Below are positions 16,350-23,540 of a stretch of 64,000 bases of DNA, in pieces. Source of the DNA: Kaistella polysaccharea (GTDB taxonomy: Bacteria; Bacteroidota; Bacteroidia; Flavobacteriales; Weeksellaceae); contig NZ_CP084528.1 of NCBI RefSeq assembly GCF_020410745.1, positions 310,001 to 374,000 of the forward strand, given 5' to 3'. Positions within the stretch are counted from its first letter, which is position 1, and each line of letters begins with the position of its first letter. A model generated the notes under the pieces. That model made no database searches. It saw only the letters and a list, made by a program, of their open reading frames with translations, and was not told where the DNA came from. The position numbers and the translations under genes are program-made.

Positions 16350-17120
16350 TTATAAATAGGATTTCCAAAGTTTTGTAAAACCAATAAAATCAGCGACCGA
16401 TAATTCCTCGGCGCGCTTGCTCATAAATTCGTGTGTTTGTAATTTTTCTGGAATATTTAAAACTTTCAAAGAATTAGAAAGTTTTTTACGTCTTTGTCCA
16501 AAACCTGCCTTTACGATTTGTTTAAATAAAACTTCATTTCCGGTTAAACCTTCTTTTGGATTTCTGGTCAGCCGAATAACACCTGATTTAACTTTCGGTG
16601 GTGGATTAAAAACGTTTTCGTGTACGGTGAAAAGATATTTTACATCGTAAAGTGCCTGCACCAATACAGACAAAATTCCATAATCCTTTGTGCGGGGAAC
16701 TGCGGCTGTTCTTTCGGCAACTTCTTTTTGAAACATACCGACCATCTCCGGAATATTCTGGTAATAATCTATAATTTTAAATAATATCTGAGACGAAATA
16801 TTATAAGGGAAATTTCCGATAATTGAGATCTCATCTGCGAATGTTTCTGCAATATTAAGTTTCAGAAAATCTCCTACAAAATGCTCCTCATCAAGTGTTG
16901 CATAATTTGTTTTCAAATACTGAATAGACTCTGTATCGATTTCCGCGAGAAATAGTTCAGTGTCTTTTTCTAAAATATATTTGGTGAGTACGCCCATTCC
17001 GGGACCGATTTCTAATACTTTTCCTCCTGGATTATAAGTCAGGCCATCGACAATATTTTTGGCAATATTTTCATCAGTCAGAAAATGCTGACCTAAATGT
17101 TTCTTCGCTCTTACGCTCAT
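16350..17120 (-). CDS. rsmA: 16S rRNA (adenine1518/1519-N6) dimethyltransferase
   Basis: The 256-residue SAM-dependent enzyme dimethylates the two adenines in the 3' hairpin of 16S rRNA (KsgA family). Visible are AKKHLGQHFL at the N-terminus, the SAM motif VLEIGPGMGVLT, the catalytic NFPYNIS (N-F-P-Y) and the C-terminal FGQRRKKLSNSL. Length and motifs are normal. It is divergent from ftsX; the 151-base spacer contains an inverted repeat around CGCGGAAA. Confidence 0.96.
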   Translation of the reverse strand: MSVRAKKHLGQHFLTDENIAKNIVDGLTYNPGGKVLEIGPGMGVLTKYILEKDTELFLAEIDTESIQYLKTNYATLDEEHFVGDFLKLNIAETFADEISIIGNFPYNISSQILFKIIDYYQNIPEMVGMFQKEVAERTAAVPRTKDYGILSVLVQALYDVKYLFTVHENVFNPPPKVKSGVIRLTRNPKEGLTGNEVLFKQIVKAGFGQRRKKLSNSLKVLNIPEKLQTHEFMSKRAEELSVADFIGFTKLWKSYL

Positions 17121-17148
17121 GCAAGATTATTTTTGTAAATTAAAAACA

Positions 17149-17217
17149 CGCGGAAATCCCTATTTTAAAGGTTTCACCGATTTGCTTTTAAGTTTTTTTT
17201 AACACCGATTTTCCGCG
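17149..17217. repeat. Inverted repeat in the rsmA/ftsX divergent spacer
   Basis: CGCGGAAA (17149-17156) is complementary to TTTCCGCG (17210-17217), with similar AAC-type flanks on both sides. A further CTCCGCAAATTACGG follows. This is GC-richer than the surroundings and resembles the low-complexity spacer repeats of flavobacteria. Confidence 0.4.
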
Positions 17218-17271
17218 TTTCTCCGCAAATTACGGAAGTTTTTTTCTATTTTAGCAGAAATTTTTTATTTA

Positions 17272-18171
17272 ATGGCTAAGACAGTTGAGGATTTTAACAA
17301 AAGAAGACTTCGGTCCAGTAATATAACGGTAGTAATCAGTATTGCGCTGGTATTATTTTTATTGGGATTGATGGGACTTATTCTAATTAACGCTCAGAAA
17401 TATTCTGATTATATCAAAGAGCAGTTGGTGGTGAATGCTTACTTCGACGAAAACTATGAAGTAAAAGATTCCGTAAAAATTGCCAAACTTGAACAGGAAA
17501 CTTTTAATAAAATACAGACCTTAGCGCCCGTAAAAAGAGCCACCTATATTTCCCGCGAAATGGCAGCTGAAGAGGCTCGAAAAAGCATGGGAATTGAAAG
17601 CAGCGCACTTTTTGAAGAAAATATTTTCCCGTCCTCCGTAGAAATTGCATTGAAACCTGAATATGTAGATCCCGCAAAGATCGATGAAGCCATCAAACAA
17701 ATTAAATCTACCAAAGGCATTACCGATGTTAAAAATAACAGTACGCTGATGGTGGAAGTTTACAACAATCTGAATAACATTTTGAAATGGATTTTAGGAT
17801 TTTCTGTTTTGTTTTTAATTCTTGCCGTGGTTTTAATTAATAATTCCATCCGTCTAAAAATATTCTCTAAACGATTTATTATAAAAACAATGCAGCTTGT
17901 TGGTGCAAAACGTCGTTTCATTTTAAAACCATTTATTAAAGAAGCAATCATACTTGGAGTAGTCGGAGCTTTACTTGGCCTCGCTGTTTTGTTCGGCGCT
18001 TGGTACTATTTTATCACCCAAATCGGAACACCATTTGCGCAAGACAATAATCAACTTATCATTCTGGTCGTAGGTATATTTTTCGGTGGTATTTTAATCA
18101 CTGTTTTGAGTACTATTTTTGCCACATGGCGTTTCTTACGTACAAATGTAGACGATCTTTATTATTCTTAA
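17272..18171 (+). CDS. ftsX: Cell division permease-like protein FtsX
   Basis: The 299-residue protein has the FtsX layout: cytoplasmic N-terminus, membrane helix near 22-44, a periplasmic domain of about 120 residues, then three helices (about 172-193, 225-250, 262-285) in an FtsX/MacB permease domain. SIRLKIFSKRFIIKTMQLVGAKRRFI matches the family. With FtsE it controls cell-wall hydrolases at the septum; ftsE is not adjacent. It starts the conserved run ftsX-DUF3098-uppP-truB. TATTTTAG at 17247-17254 is a possible -7 box. Confidence 0.93.
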   Translation: MAKTVEDFNKRRLRSSNITVVISIALVLFLLGLMGLILINAQKYSDYIKEQLVVNAYFDENYEVKDSVKIAKLEQETFNKIQTLAPVKRATYISREMAAEEARKSMGIESSALFEENIFPSSVEIALKPEYVDPAKIDEAIKQIKSTKGITDVKNNSTLMVEVYNNLNNILKWILGFSVLFLILAVVLINNSIRLKIFSKRFIIKTMQLVGAKRRFILKPFIKEAIILGVVGALLGLAVLFGAWYYFITQIGTPFAQDNNQLIILVVGIFFGGILITVLSTIFATWRFLRTNVDDLYYS

Positions 18172-18172
18172 A

Positions 18173-18469
18173 ATGAGCAAAAAAGTTAAAAATACTGCGA
18201 CAAAATCCTACAATTTACCTGTTGAAGAAAAAGGTGGATTTTATTTTGGCAGAGAAAATTACAAATGGATGTTGATTGGTTTGGCTTTAATTTTCCTCGG
18301 ATTTGTGTTGATGATGGGCGCTGATGCCAATACAGTCGACGGGAAATACGATCCAAATGTTTGGAATGAAGGAATCTTCTCCATCCGTCGCATCAGAATT
18401 GCACCGCTTCTTGTGGTGATCGGCTTTGCAGTTGAAGTATATGCTATTCTGAAAAGAAATAAGGCCTAA
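18173..18469 (+). CDS. DUF3098 family membrane protein
   Basis: The 98-residue protein has two membrane helices (about 30-50 and 75-92), with FGRENYKWMLIGLALIFLG and the conserved WNEGIFSIRRIRIAPLLV typical of DUF3098. It begins one base after the ftsX stop, so it is translationally coupled to FtsX. The constant linkage of this family to ftsX and uppP in Bacteroidota suggests a role in cell-envelope synthesis or division, but its activity is unknown. Confidence 0.88.
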   Translation: MSKKVKNTATKSYNLPVEEKGGFYFGRENYKWMLIGLALIFLGFVLMMGADANTVDGKYDPNVWNEGIFSIRRIRIAPLLVVIGFAVEVYAILKRNKA

Positions 18470-18541
18470 GTGATCATATAAAAAATTAGACTTGTCAGAA
18501 CATGAACCTTTGGCAAATTTTTTTTAATCTTAAAAATAAAA

Positions 18542-19354
18542 ATGGATTTAATCAAAGCAATTATTATTGCAATTATTGAAGGTCTTACCGAATTTCTTCC
18601 AGTATCTTCCACGGCGCACATGATTTTCACGAGTTCCCTTTTTGGAATTCAAGAAGATGAATTTGTGAAAATGTTTCAGGTTTCCATTCAATTTGGAGCG
18701 ATTCTCGCCGTTGTATTTCTTTATTGGAAAAAATTCTTCGATTTCAAAAACTTTGATTTTTATCTAAAACTCGCACTTGCCGTGATTCCGGCGCTTGTGT
18801 TGGGTAAATTGTTCGATGATAAAATAGAAGCGGTTTTAGGTGATCCTGTTCCCATCGCAATCGTCTTGATTTTGGGCGGAGTGGTTTTACTTTTCGTGGA
18901 TAAATTTTTTAAAAATCCAGTCATTGATGACGAGAAAGATGTTTCCTACAAAAGCGCATTAATCATTGGTTTTTGGCAATGTTTGGCCATGATGCCTGGA
19001 ACGAGTAGGAGTGCGGCTTCCATTATTGGAGGAATGCAACAAAAGTTGACTCGAAAAGCGGCCGCAGAATTTTCCTTTTTCTTGGCAGTTCCGACCATGT
19101 TGGCGGTTACGGTTTACTCTTTGGTTTTAAAGGATTGGAATCACGCCGGAAACACCCAGAAAGGATACGAATTATTAATGCAAGGCAACAATATGATGCT
19201 GTTTTTAGTGGGAAATGTCGTCGCCTTTGTGGTGGCGGTTTTGGCAATTAAATTTTTTATCGGTGTTCTTACGAAATATGGATTTAGACCTTGGGGTTGG
19301 TACCGGATAATCGTGGGGATTGTATTATTAATTTATTTCACACAGTTTCAGTAA
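18542..19354 (+). CDS. uppP: Undecaprenyl-diphosphate phosphatase
   Basis: The 270-residue polytopic membrane enzyme (BacA family) recycles undecaprenyl diphosphate, the lipid carrier for peptidoglycan. It shows the N-terminal motif EGLTEFLPVSSTAH (13-26) and the second motif MMPGTSRSAA with the catalytic region. Length is normal for the family. Its loss or gain affects bacitracin sensitivity in other bacteria. It lies between DUF3098 and truB. Confidence 0.95.
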   Translation: MDLIKAIIIAIIEGLTEFLPVSSTAHMIFTSSLFGIQEDEFVKMFQVSIQFGAILAVVFLYWKKFFDFKNFDFYLKLALAVIPALVLGKLFDDKIEAVLGDPVPIAIVLILGGVVLLFVDKFFKNPVIDDEKDVSYKSALIIGFWQCLAMMPGTSRSAASIIGGMQQKLTRKAAAEFSFFLAVPTMLAVTVYSLVLKDWNHAGNTQKGYELLMQGNNMMLFLVGNVVAFVVAVLAIKFFIGVLTKYGFRPWGWYRIIVGIVLLIYFTQFQ

Positions 19355-19360
19355 TTTTAT

Positions 19361-19440
19361 TTGGGCAGACATTTCCGCCCTCCGTTCCCTCCCGATTTTA
19401 CATCGGGATCCACTCAGGTCGGGCTGCAGCGCAGAAATTT
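19361..19440. repeat. GC-rich intergenic repeat-like element
   Basis: This block between uppP and truB is much richer in G+C than its surroundings. It starts TTGGGCAGACATTTCCGCCC and contains the hairpin CCCGAT (19391-19396) / ATCGGG (19402-19407), then CAGGTCGGGCTGCAGCGC. From memory, blocks of this wording (GGCAG..TTTCCGCCCTCCG..) are dispersed in Chryseobacterium and Flavobacterium spacers. Only one copy lies in this window, so the repeat status is an inference. Confidence 0.5.
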
Positions 19441-19461
19441 TAACCAATTTAGTTTTTAAAA

Positions 19462-20166
19462 ATGACTGATACCGATCTTTTAGAAGGCCAAATAATTCTC
19501 CTCGATAAACCTTTGGACTGGACAAGTTTTCAGGCAGTTAACAAGCTTAAATTTAAACTGAAAAGTGAATTTAACCTTCCTAAAAAATTTAAAATCGGAC
19601 ATGCTGGGACTTTAGATCCGCGCGCGACAGGATTATTAATTGTCTGTACCGGAAAATTCACTAAAATAATCCCGGAAATTCAAGATGCGCCGAAAGAATA
19701 TTTCACTGAAGTAAAAATTGGCGCACAAACAGAATCTTACGACACGGAGAAACCGGAGATTCTCCACCAGGATATTTCGGAAATCAGCGAAGAACAGATT
19801 AAGGAAACTTTAGAAAAATTTATCGGAGAAATAGATCAAAAACCGCCTATTTTTTCGGCCATCAAAATTGAGGGAAACCGCGCTTATGATTTAGCCAGAA
19901 AAGGAAAAGACGTCGAAATGAAATCCCGCAAAACAACCATTAATTATATCAAGGATGTTGAGATTGAATTGCCGTTTATTAGATTTACAGTGGGTTGCTC
20001 CAAAGGTACTTATATAAGAAGCTTAGCGCACGATATCGGTCAGGATTTAGGAGTTGGAGCTTACCTTACGAATCTCAGACGTACGAAAATCGGAGATTAT
20101 CTTATTGAGAATGCAAGTTCAGATTATCTGGAAAACGACTATCGTTTTCAGAATTTTGCTCATTAA
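19462..20166 (+). CDS. truB: tRNA pseudouridine(55) synthase
   Basis: The 234-residue enzyme makes pseudouridine 55 in the T-loop of tRNA. The catalytic aspartate D52 lies in HAGTLDPRATG, preceded by LLDKPLDWTSFQAVNK, and CSKGTYIRSLAHDIG is the RNA-binding motif. It lacks the long C-terminal PUA domain of some homologues, as is usual for the short bacteroidal form. It lies 107 bases after uppP, separated by a GC-rich repeat-like block. Confidence 0.95.
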   Translation: MTDTDLLEGQIILLDKPLDWTSFQAVNKLKFKLKSEFNLPKKFKIGHAGTLDPRATGLLIVCTGKFTKIIPEIQDAPKEYFTEVKIGAQTESYDTEKPEILHQDISEISEEQIKETLEKFIGEIDQKPPIFSAIKIEGNRAYDLARKGKDVEMKSRKTTINYIKDVEIELPFIRFTVGCSKGTYIRSLAHDIGQDLGVGAYLTNLRRTKIGDYLIENASSDYLENDYRFQNFAH

Positions 20167-20219
20167 CATAATTTTTCCAGCTCTTAATTATTCAACAGGA
20201 TTTCATTAAAAATATAAAA

Positions 20220-20948
20220 ATGGATTCAGAAAAAACAAGAATTAATAAATACCTTTCGGAAGTTGGTTTTTGCTCCCGCAGAGAAGCCGACCGTTTATTG
20301 GAACAAGGCAGAATTACCATCAACGGCGTTGTGCCGGAAATGGGAACCAAAGTTTCTGATGAAGACGAAATCTTTGTCGATGGAAATTCGATTCGGAAAA
20401 CGGAAGAAAAGCACGTTTATATCGTTTTAAATAAACCGGTTGGAATTGTCTGTACAACCGATACCAAAAGAGAGCGCGATAATATTGTAGAGTTTGTTAA
20501 TCATCCGAAAAGAATTTTCCCGATCGGCCGATTAGATAAACCGAGCGAAGGTTTGATTATGCTCACATCTGATGGCGATATCGTAAATAAAATCCTGCGC
20601 GCAAGAAATAACCACGAAAAAGAGTATATCGTGCGTGTTGACAAGCCGATTACGCCCAAATTCTTAATGCAAATGCGTGGTGGAATTCCGATTTTAGATA
20701 CCATGACGAACAAATGTGTTGTGGAGCAAATCGATAATTTGTCGTTCCGGATTGTTTTAACGCAAGGTCTTAATCGCCAGATTCGCCGAATGTGTGAATT
20801 CTGCGGTTATGAGGTAAAAAAACTGAAACGCATTAGAATCATGAACATCAAACTTGATCTTCCGGTAGGAAAATGGCGAGATATTACGGTCGAGGAAATG
20901 CGTGAACTGGAAAAATTACTGAGTGATTCCGATAAAACCGTTGATTAA
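20220..20948 (+). CDS. rluF: RluF-type 23S rRNA pseudouridine synthase
   Basis: The 242-residue protein has an N-terminal S4 RNA-binding domain (about 7-50, [20 protein letters not shown]) and a catalytic domain with [10 protein letters not shown] (nucleophile D106). [18 protein letters not shown] and the [10 protein letters not shown] stretch match RluF (U2604) better than RluB/RsuA. The 3' end overlaps by 4 bases with the end of the converging HD-domain gene. Confidence 0.88.
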   Translation: MDSEKTRINKYLSEVGFCSRREADRLLEQGRITINGVVPEMGTKVSDEDEIFVDGNSIRKTEEKHVYIVLNKPVGIVCTTDTKRERDNIVEFVNHPKRIFPIGRLDKPSEGLIMLTSDGDIVNKILRARNNHEKEYIVRVDKPITPKFLMQMRGGIPILDTMTNKCVVEQIDNLSFRIVLTQGLNRQIRRMCEFCGYEVKKLKRIRIMNIKLDLPVGKWRDITVEEMRELEKLLSDSDKTVD

Positions 20949-21388
20949 TATTTCTGCTTCAAGTAGAGATATGCGGTTAAATATTTATTGAGCCGTTTCA
21001 TATCTCTTTCCGTCAGCGTTTGCGTAAATCGCTTCAAATCCATATTATCTTCCAAATCGTTCAATTTCACTCGAACTGCAAGTGGTGATTTTTCCGTCTG
21101 TTGTACAAATTCGGTATAATCCTGATCGGGTGGAGATTTTGTTAAGCATTCGATGGCAACAACAATATCATTTGGAAACCCTTCTGCTAAAAGATAATCC
21201 AGTGTTATCTCCGGACAATCTTCAATGACGTCATGTAGAACTCCCACAATTTTTTCGTCATAAGTTTTTCCCGAGTTCATCACGCGAATAACGTGTCCGA
21301 TGTAAGGCGTTCCAAATTTATCAGTTTGCCCTTTATGGGCTTTTTGTGCAATTTTGATTGCTTTATTCAGCAGTTCATCTTTTGTCAT
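20945..21388 (-). CDS. HD-domain protein (RelA/SpoT hydrolase-like)
   Basis: The 147-residue protein is a stand-alone HD phosphohydrolase domain. It shows [20 protein letters not shown] (H32), the HD pair H52-D53 in LHDVIED, and VKLNDLEDN near the C-terminus, as in the hydrolase half of RelA/SpoT and in small alarmone hydrolases. It could degrade (p)ppGpp or another nucleotide, but the substrate is not settled by sequence. It overlaps the end of rluF by 4 bases tail to tail. Confidence 0.82.
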   Translation of the reverse strand: MTKDELLNKAIKIAQKAHKGQTDKFGTPYIGHVIRVMNSGKTYDEKIVGVLHDVIEDCPEITLDYLLAEGFPNDIVVAIECLTKSPPDQDYTEFVQQTEKSPLAVRVKLNDLEDNMDLKRFTQTLTERDMKRLNKYLTAYLYLKQKY

Positions 21389-21471
21389 TCGAGCATTTTA
21401 AGTTTTTAAAAATAGTATCTTTTTGACCTCTACAAAAATAAAAAAATGTTTTTAAAGTATTTTTTTTAATT

Positions 21472-21807
21472 TCACTCCAATTGTTCTTCCATAATTATCG
21501 CGTTGGCAGAATTCATTTTTACCGATTCAATTCCATTTTCCATACCGCTCAGGGATTCGTACAATTCACTCGTCCCAATTACCTGTCCGTTAGTAGCTTT
21601 GAGGTTGAAATAGCATTTTCCGTTAGAAGATGTGTGTTTCTCGTAACGGGAATCATCAGCGGCATTTTTCCTTACCGATTCAATTCCGTTGTTGCAGGCA
21701 GTTTTTGATTTGTATCCCTCGCTGGAGAGAATAACATGTCCGTTCCCGGCTTTCAAATTAAATTGAAGATCGCCGTTTTTTCTCGTCGAAATAATAAATT
21801 TTCCCAT
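21472..21807 (-). CDS. YegP family protein (two DUF1508 repeats)
   Basis: The 111-residue protein consists of two YegP (DUF1508) repeats: residues 1-50 (GKFIISTRKNGDLQFNLKAG and GIESVRKNA) and 55-105 (SNGKCYFNLKATNGQVI and GIESVKMNS). Each repeat forms a small beta-alpha unit and the two usually pack together. YegP proteins are widespread and their function is unknown. It is probably transcribed alone: spacers of 83 bases after it and 158 bases before it hold no other gene. Confidence 0.88.
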   Translation of the reverse strand: MGKFIISTRKNGDLQFNLKAGNGHVILSSEGYKSKTACNNGIESVRKNAADDSRYEKHTSSNGKCYFNLKATNGQVIGTSELYESLSGMENGIESVKMNSANAIIMEEQLE

Positions 21808-21965
21808 GATTGTGTGTTTTGTTCTATAAAATTACGGATAATAGATACAGCAATCAATAATAATTTTTTATGTTAAATGCATAAATATTTATGTAAAGAC
21901 AAATATGTTTTATCAATCGGGGAATTTTTACAATGTTAATGCTTCTTTTTTAAAGATTTAATAAA

Positions 21966-22517
21966 TTATAGTTTTGTCATTAAGCGCAGTTTTTTATTCA
22001 CCTCTTCTAAAAGTTCAAGTTGTTTCTGTTGAATATCGCAAAGGTGTTTGTATTGATCAATGATTGATAAATCTACTTTTTCATGCAGATTTCTAATTTC
22101 GATTTCAGATTTTAAATTGATCATATAATCGTTGATGGATCTTTTTCGGTCTTTCACTTCTTTTCTGTTTTGGCTCATCATAATGATCGGTGCCTGAATG
22201 GCCGCGATACAGGACAAGATCAAATTGAGTAAAATATACGGATAAGGATCAAAACTTTTATTGCGCATGATTTCAGTATTGTAAAAAATCCAGATCATGA
22301 GCAATACGCCGAAGATGATAATGAACTTCCAACTGCCACCAAGTTCTGCCACTTTGTCGGACAGTTTTTCCCCATAACTCCGCGCTTCGTCAGTTTCTTG
22401 AATTGTAGTGGTGATAAGTGTTTCTTCTGTTATGGCTTTTTCAATAATTCCGTGTATTTTCTGAAGCTGGTCATTTTCACTTTTCAAAAGATCGAGGACA
22501 TATTTTTTATTTCTCAT
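21966..22517 (-). CDS. DUF1003 family membrane protein
   Basis: The 183-residue protein has a charged N-terminus, two membrane helices (about 58-78 and 95-117) and the DUF1003 signature AAIQAPIIMMSQNRKE, followed by a helical cytoplasmic tail (SDYMINLKSEIEIRNLHEKVD type). Function unknown. It is the last gene of a minus-strand run from mprF, but the 37-base gap after the preceding membrane protein leaves co-transcription open. Confidence 0.85.
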   Translation of the reverse strand: MRNKKYVLDLLKSENDQLQKIHGIIEKAITEETLITTTIQETDEARSYGEKLSDKVAELGGSWKFIIIFGVLLMIWIFYNTEIMRNKSFDPYPYILLNLILSCIAAIQAPIIMMSQNRKEVKDRKRSINDYMINLKSEIEIRNLHEKVDLSIIDQYKHLCDIQQKQLELLEEVNKKLRLMTKL

Positions 22518-22554
22518 GATTTCTATTTTGAATGTTTATAAAATATTTATGTTT

Positions 22555-22857
22555 TTATTGAAGCCAGAATCTTTTTAAGATCACCAAAACAATCAAGCCG
22601 ATTCCGAGAATGGATAGACCAAAAAGAAGTTCTGCAATAATTTCCCACCGCTTTATCCAAATTTTTGTTCTAGTTTTTATTGATGCAAAGGAGGAGATTA
22701 CGGAGACGCACAGCAACAGCGCTACAATACTTGCAAACTCATCTAAAAGGGAATTATTCGTGGCTGAACTGATGTGCAGCGATGTAATTACGATCAGACA
22801 AAATCTCAGTAAATTTGCTGCCGTCGGAAGAATATGTTGTGAAGTTTTGTTAGACAT
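22555..22857 (-). CDS. Small membrane protein of unknown function
   Basis: The ATG at 22857 gives 100 residues (MSNKTSQHILPTA start); a longer frame from a TTG at 22872 would overlap the acvB-like stop. Three hydrophobic segments (about 12-33, 43-60 and 75-97) predict a small integral membrane protein. I recognise no family. It follows the acvB/virJ-like gene by 11 bases, so it is probably the third gene of the mprF operon and may serve the same envelope function. Confidence 0.65.
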   Translation of the reverse strand: MSNKTSQHILPTAANLLRFCLIVITSLHISSATNNSLLDEFASIVALLLCVSVISSFASIKTRTKIWIKRWEIIAELLFGLSILGIGLIVLVILKRFWLQ

Positions 22858-22868
22858 CTTAATTAATT

Positions 22869-23540
22869 TCAAAAATATTTGACAACGGCGTCTGCAAGCA
22901 TCTTTGTATTTCCAGAAAAATGATGGTTTCCCGCCAGATGTAAAAACTTATAGTTTTTCAAAGTAATGTCCTGGCGCGGAAAATATTTATTTTCAAAATC
23001 ACTGACTACCAATGTGAACGTCACATTTTTAAGACGATTTATTTCACTGGTAACACTGTAGCCGTACTGCAGCGGACCGGTAATATATTCCTGCAGATGA
23101 ATTTCAAAATCGTTTACTTTTGAGGGTCCAATGATGATTAAATCTTTAATATTTCCCTGAAATTCTAGATCAAATCGATTGTAAATAAAAGGTGCCACAT
23201 CTGCTCCGTAAGAATAGCCGATGAGGATAATTTTTTTGTTTTTACGGTTTTTGATAATTTTTTTAAGATAATTCTCAGTGTCATTTGCGGCTTGTACAGG
23301 TGTTTTTTTATTCCAGAAATATTTTTTGGTATTTAAGGCAAAAACGTCATAATTATATCGATGAAGTTCCATCGCAAAAGTTTTGGAAAAAGTATTAAAA
23401 CCTGCATCACCACTGATATAAAATATGATAGGTTTATCACTATTTCTGTTCCACTCTGCGACGGGGAAATATTCGCTTTTTTGACAAGAAAGAAGGGTCA
23501 GAACAGCGATGATCGTTAGGAATCTGAGGAGCTTTTTCAT
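22869..23540 (-). CDS. AcvB/VirJ-like lipoprotein (predicted serine hydrolase)
   Basis: The 223-residue lipoprotein (lipobox LLSC, C19) has an alpha/beta-hydrolase layout: ISGDAGF (oxyanion region, residues 42-48), the nucleophile elbow GYSYG with S110, and a C-terminal AGNHHFSG with the likely catalytic His. This is the VirJ domain. Agrobacterium AcvB with this domain hydrolyses lysyl-phosphatidylglycerol in the periplasm. The start codon overlaps the mprF stop by 4 bases, matching the lpiA-acvB pairing of rhizobia. It most likely removes or recycles the aminoacyl lipid made by MprF. Confidence 0.85.
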   Translation of the reverse strand: MKKLLRFLTIIAVLTLLSCQKSEYFPVAEWNRNSDKPIIFYISGDAGFNTFSKTFAMELHRYNYDVFALNTKKYFWNKKTPVQAANDTENYLKKIIKNRKNKKIILIGYSYGADVAPFIYNRFDLEFQGNIKDLIIIGPSKVNDFEIHLQEYITGPLQYGYSVTSEINRLKNVTFTLVVSDFENKYFPRQDITLKNYKFLHLAGNHHFSGNTKMLADAVVKYF

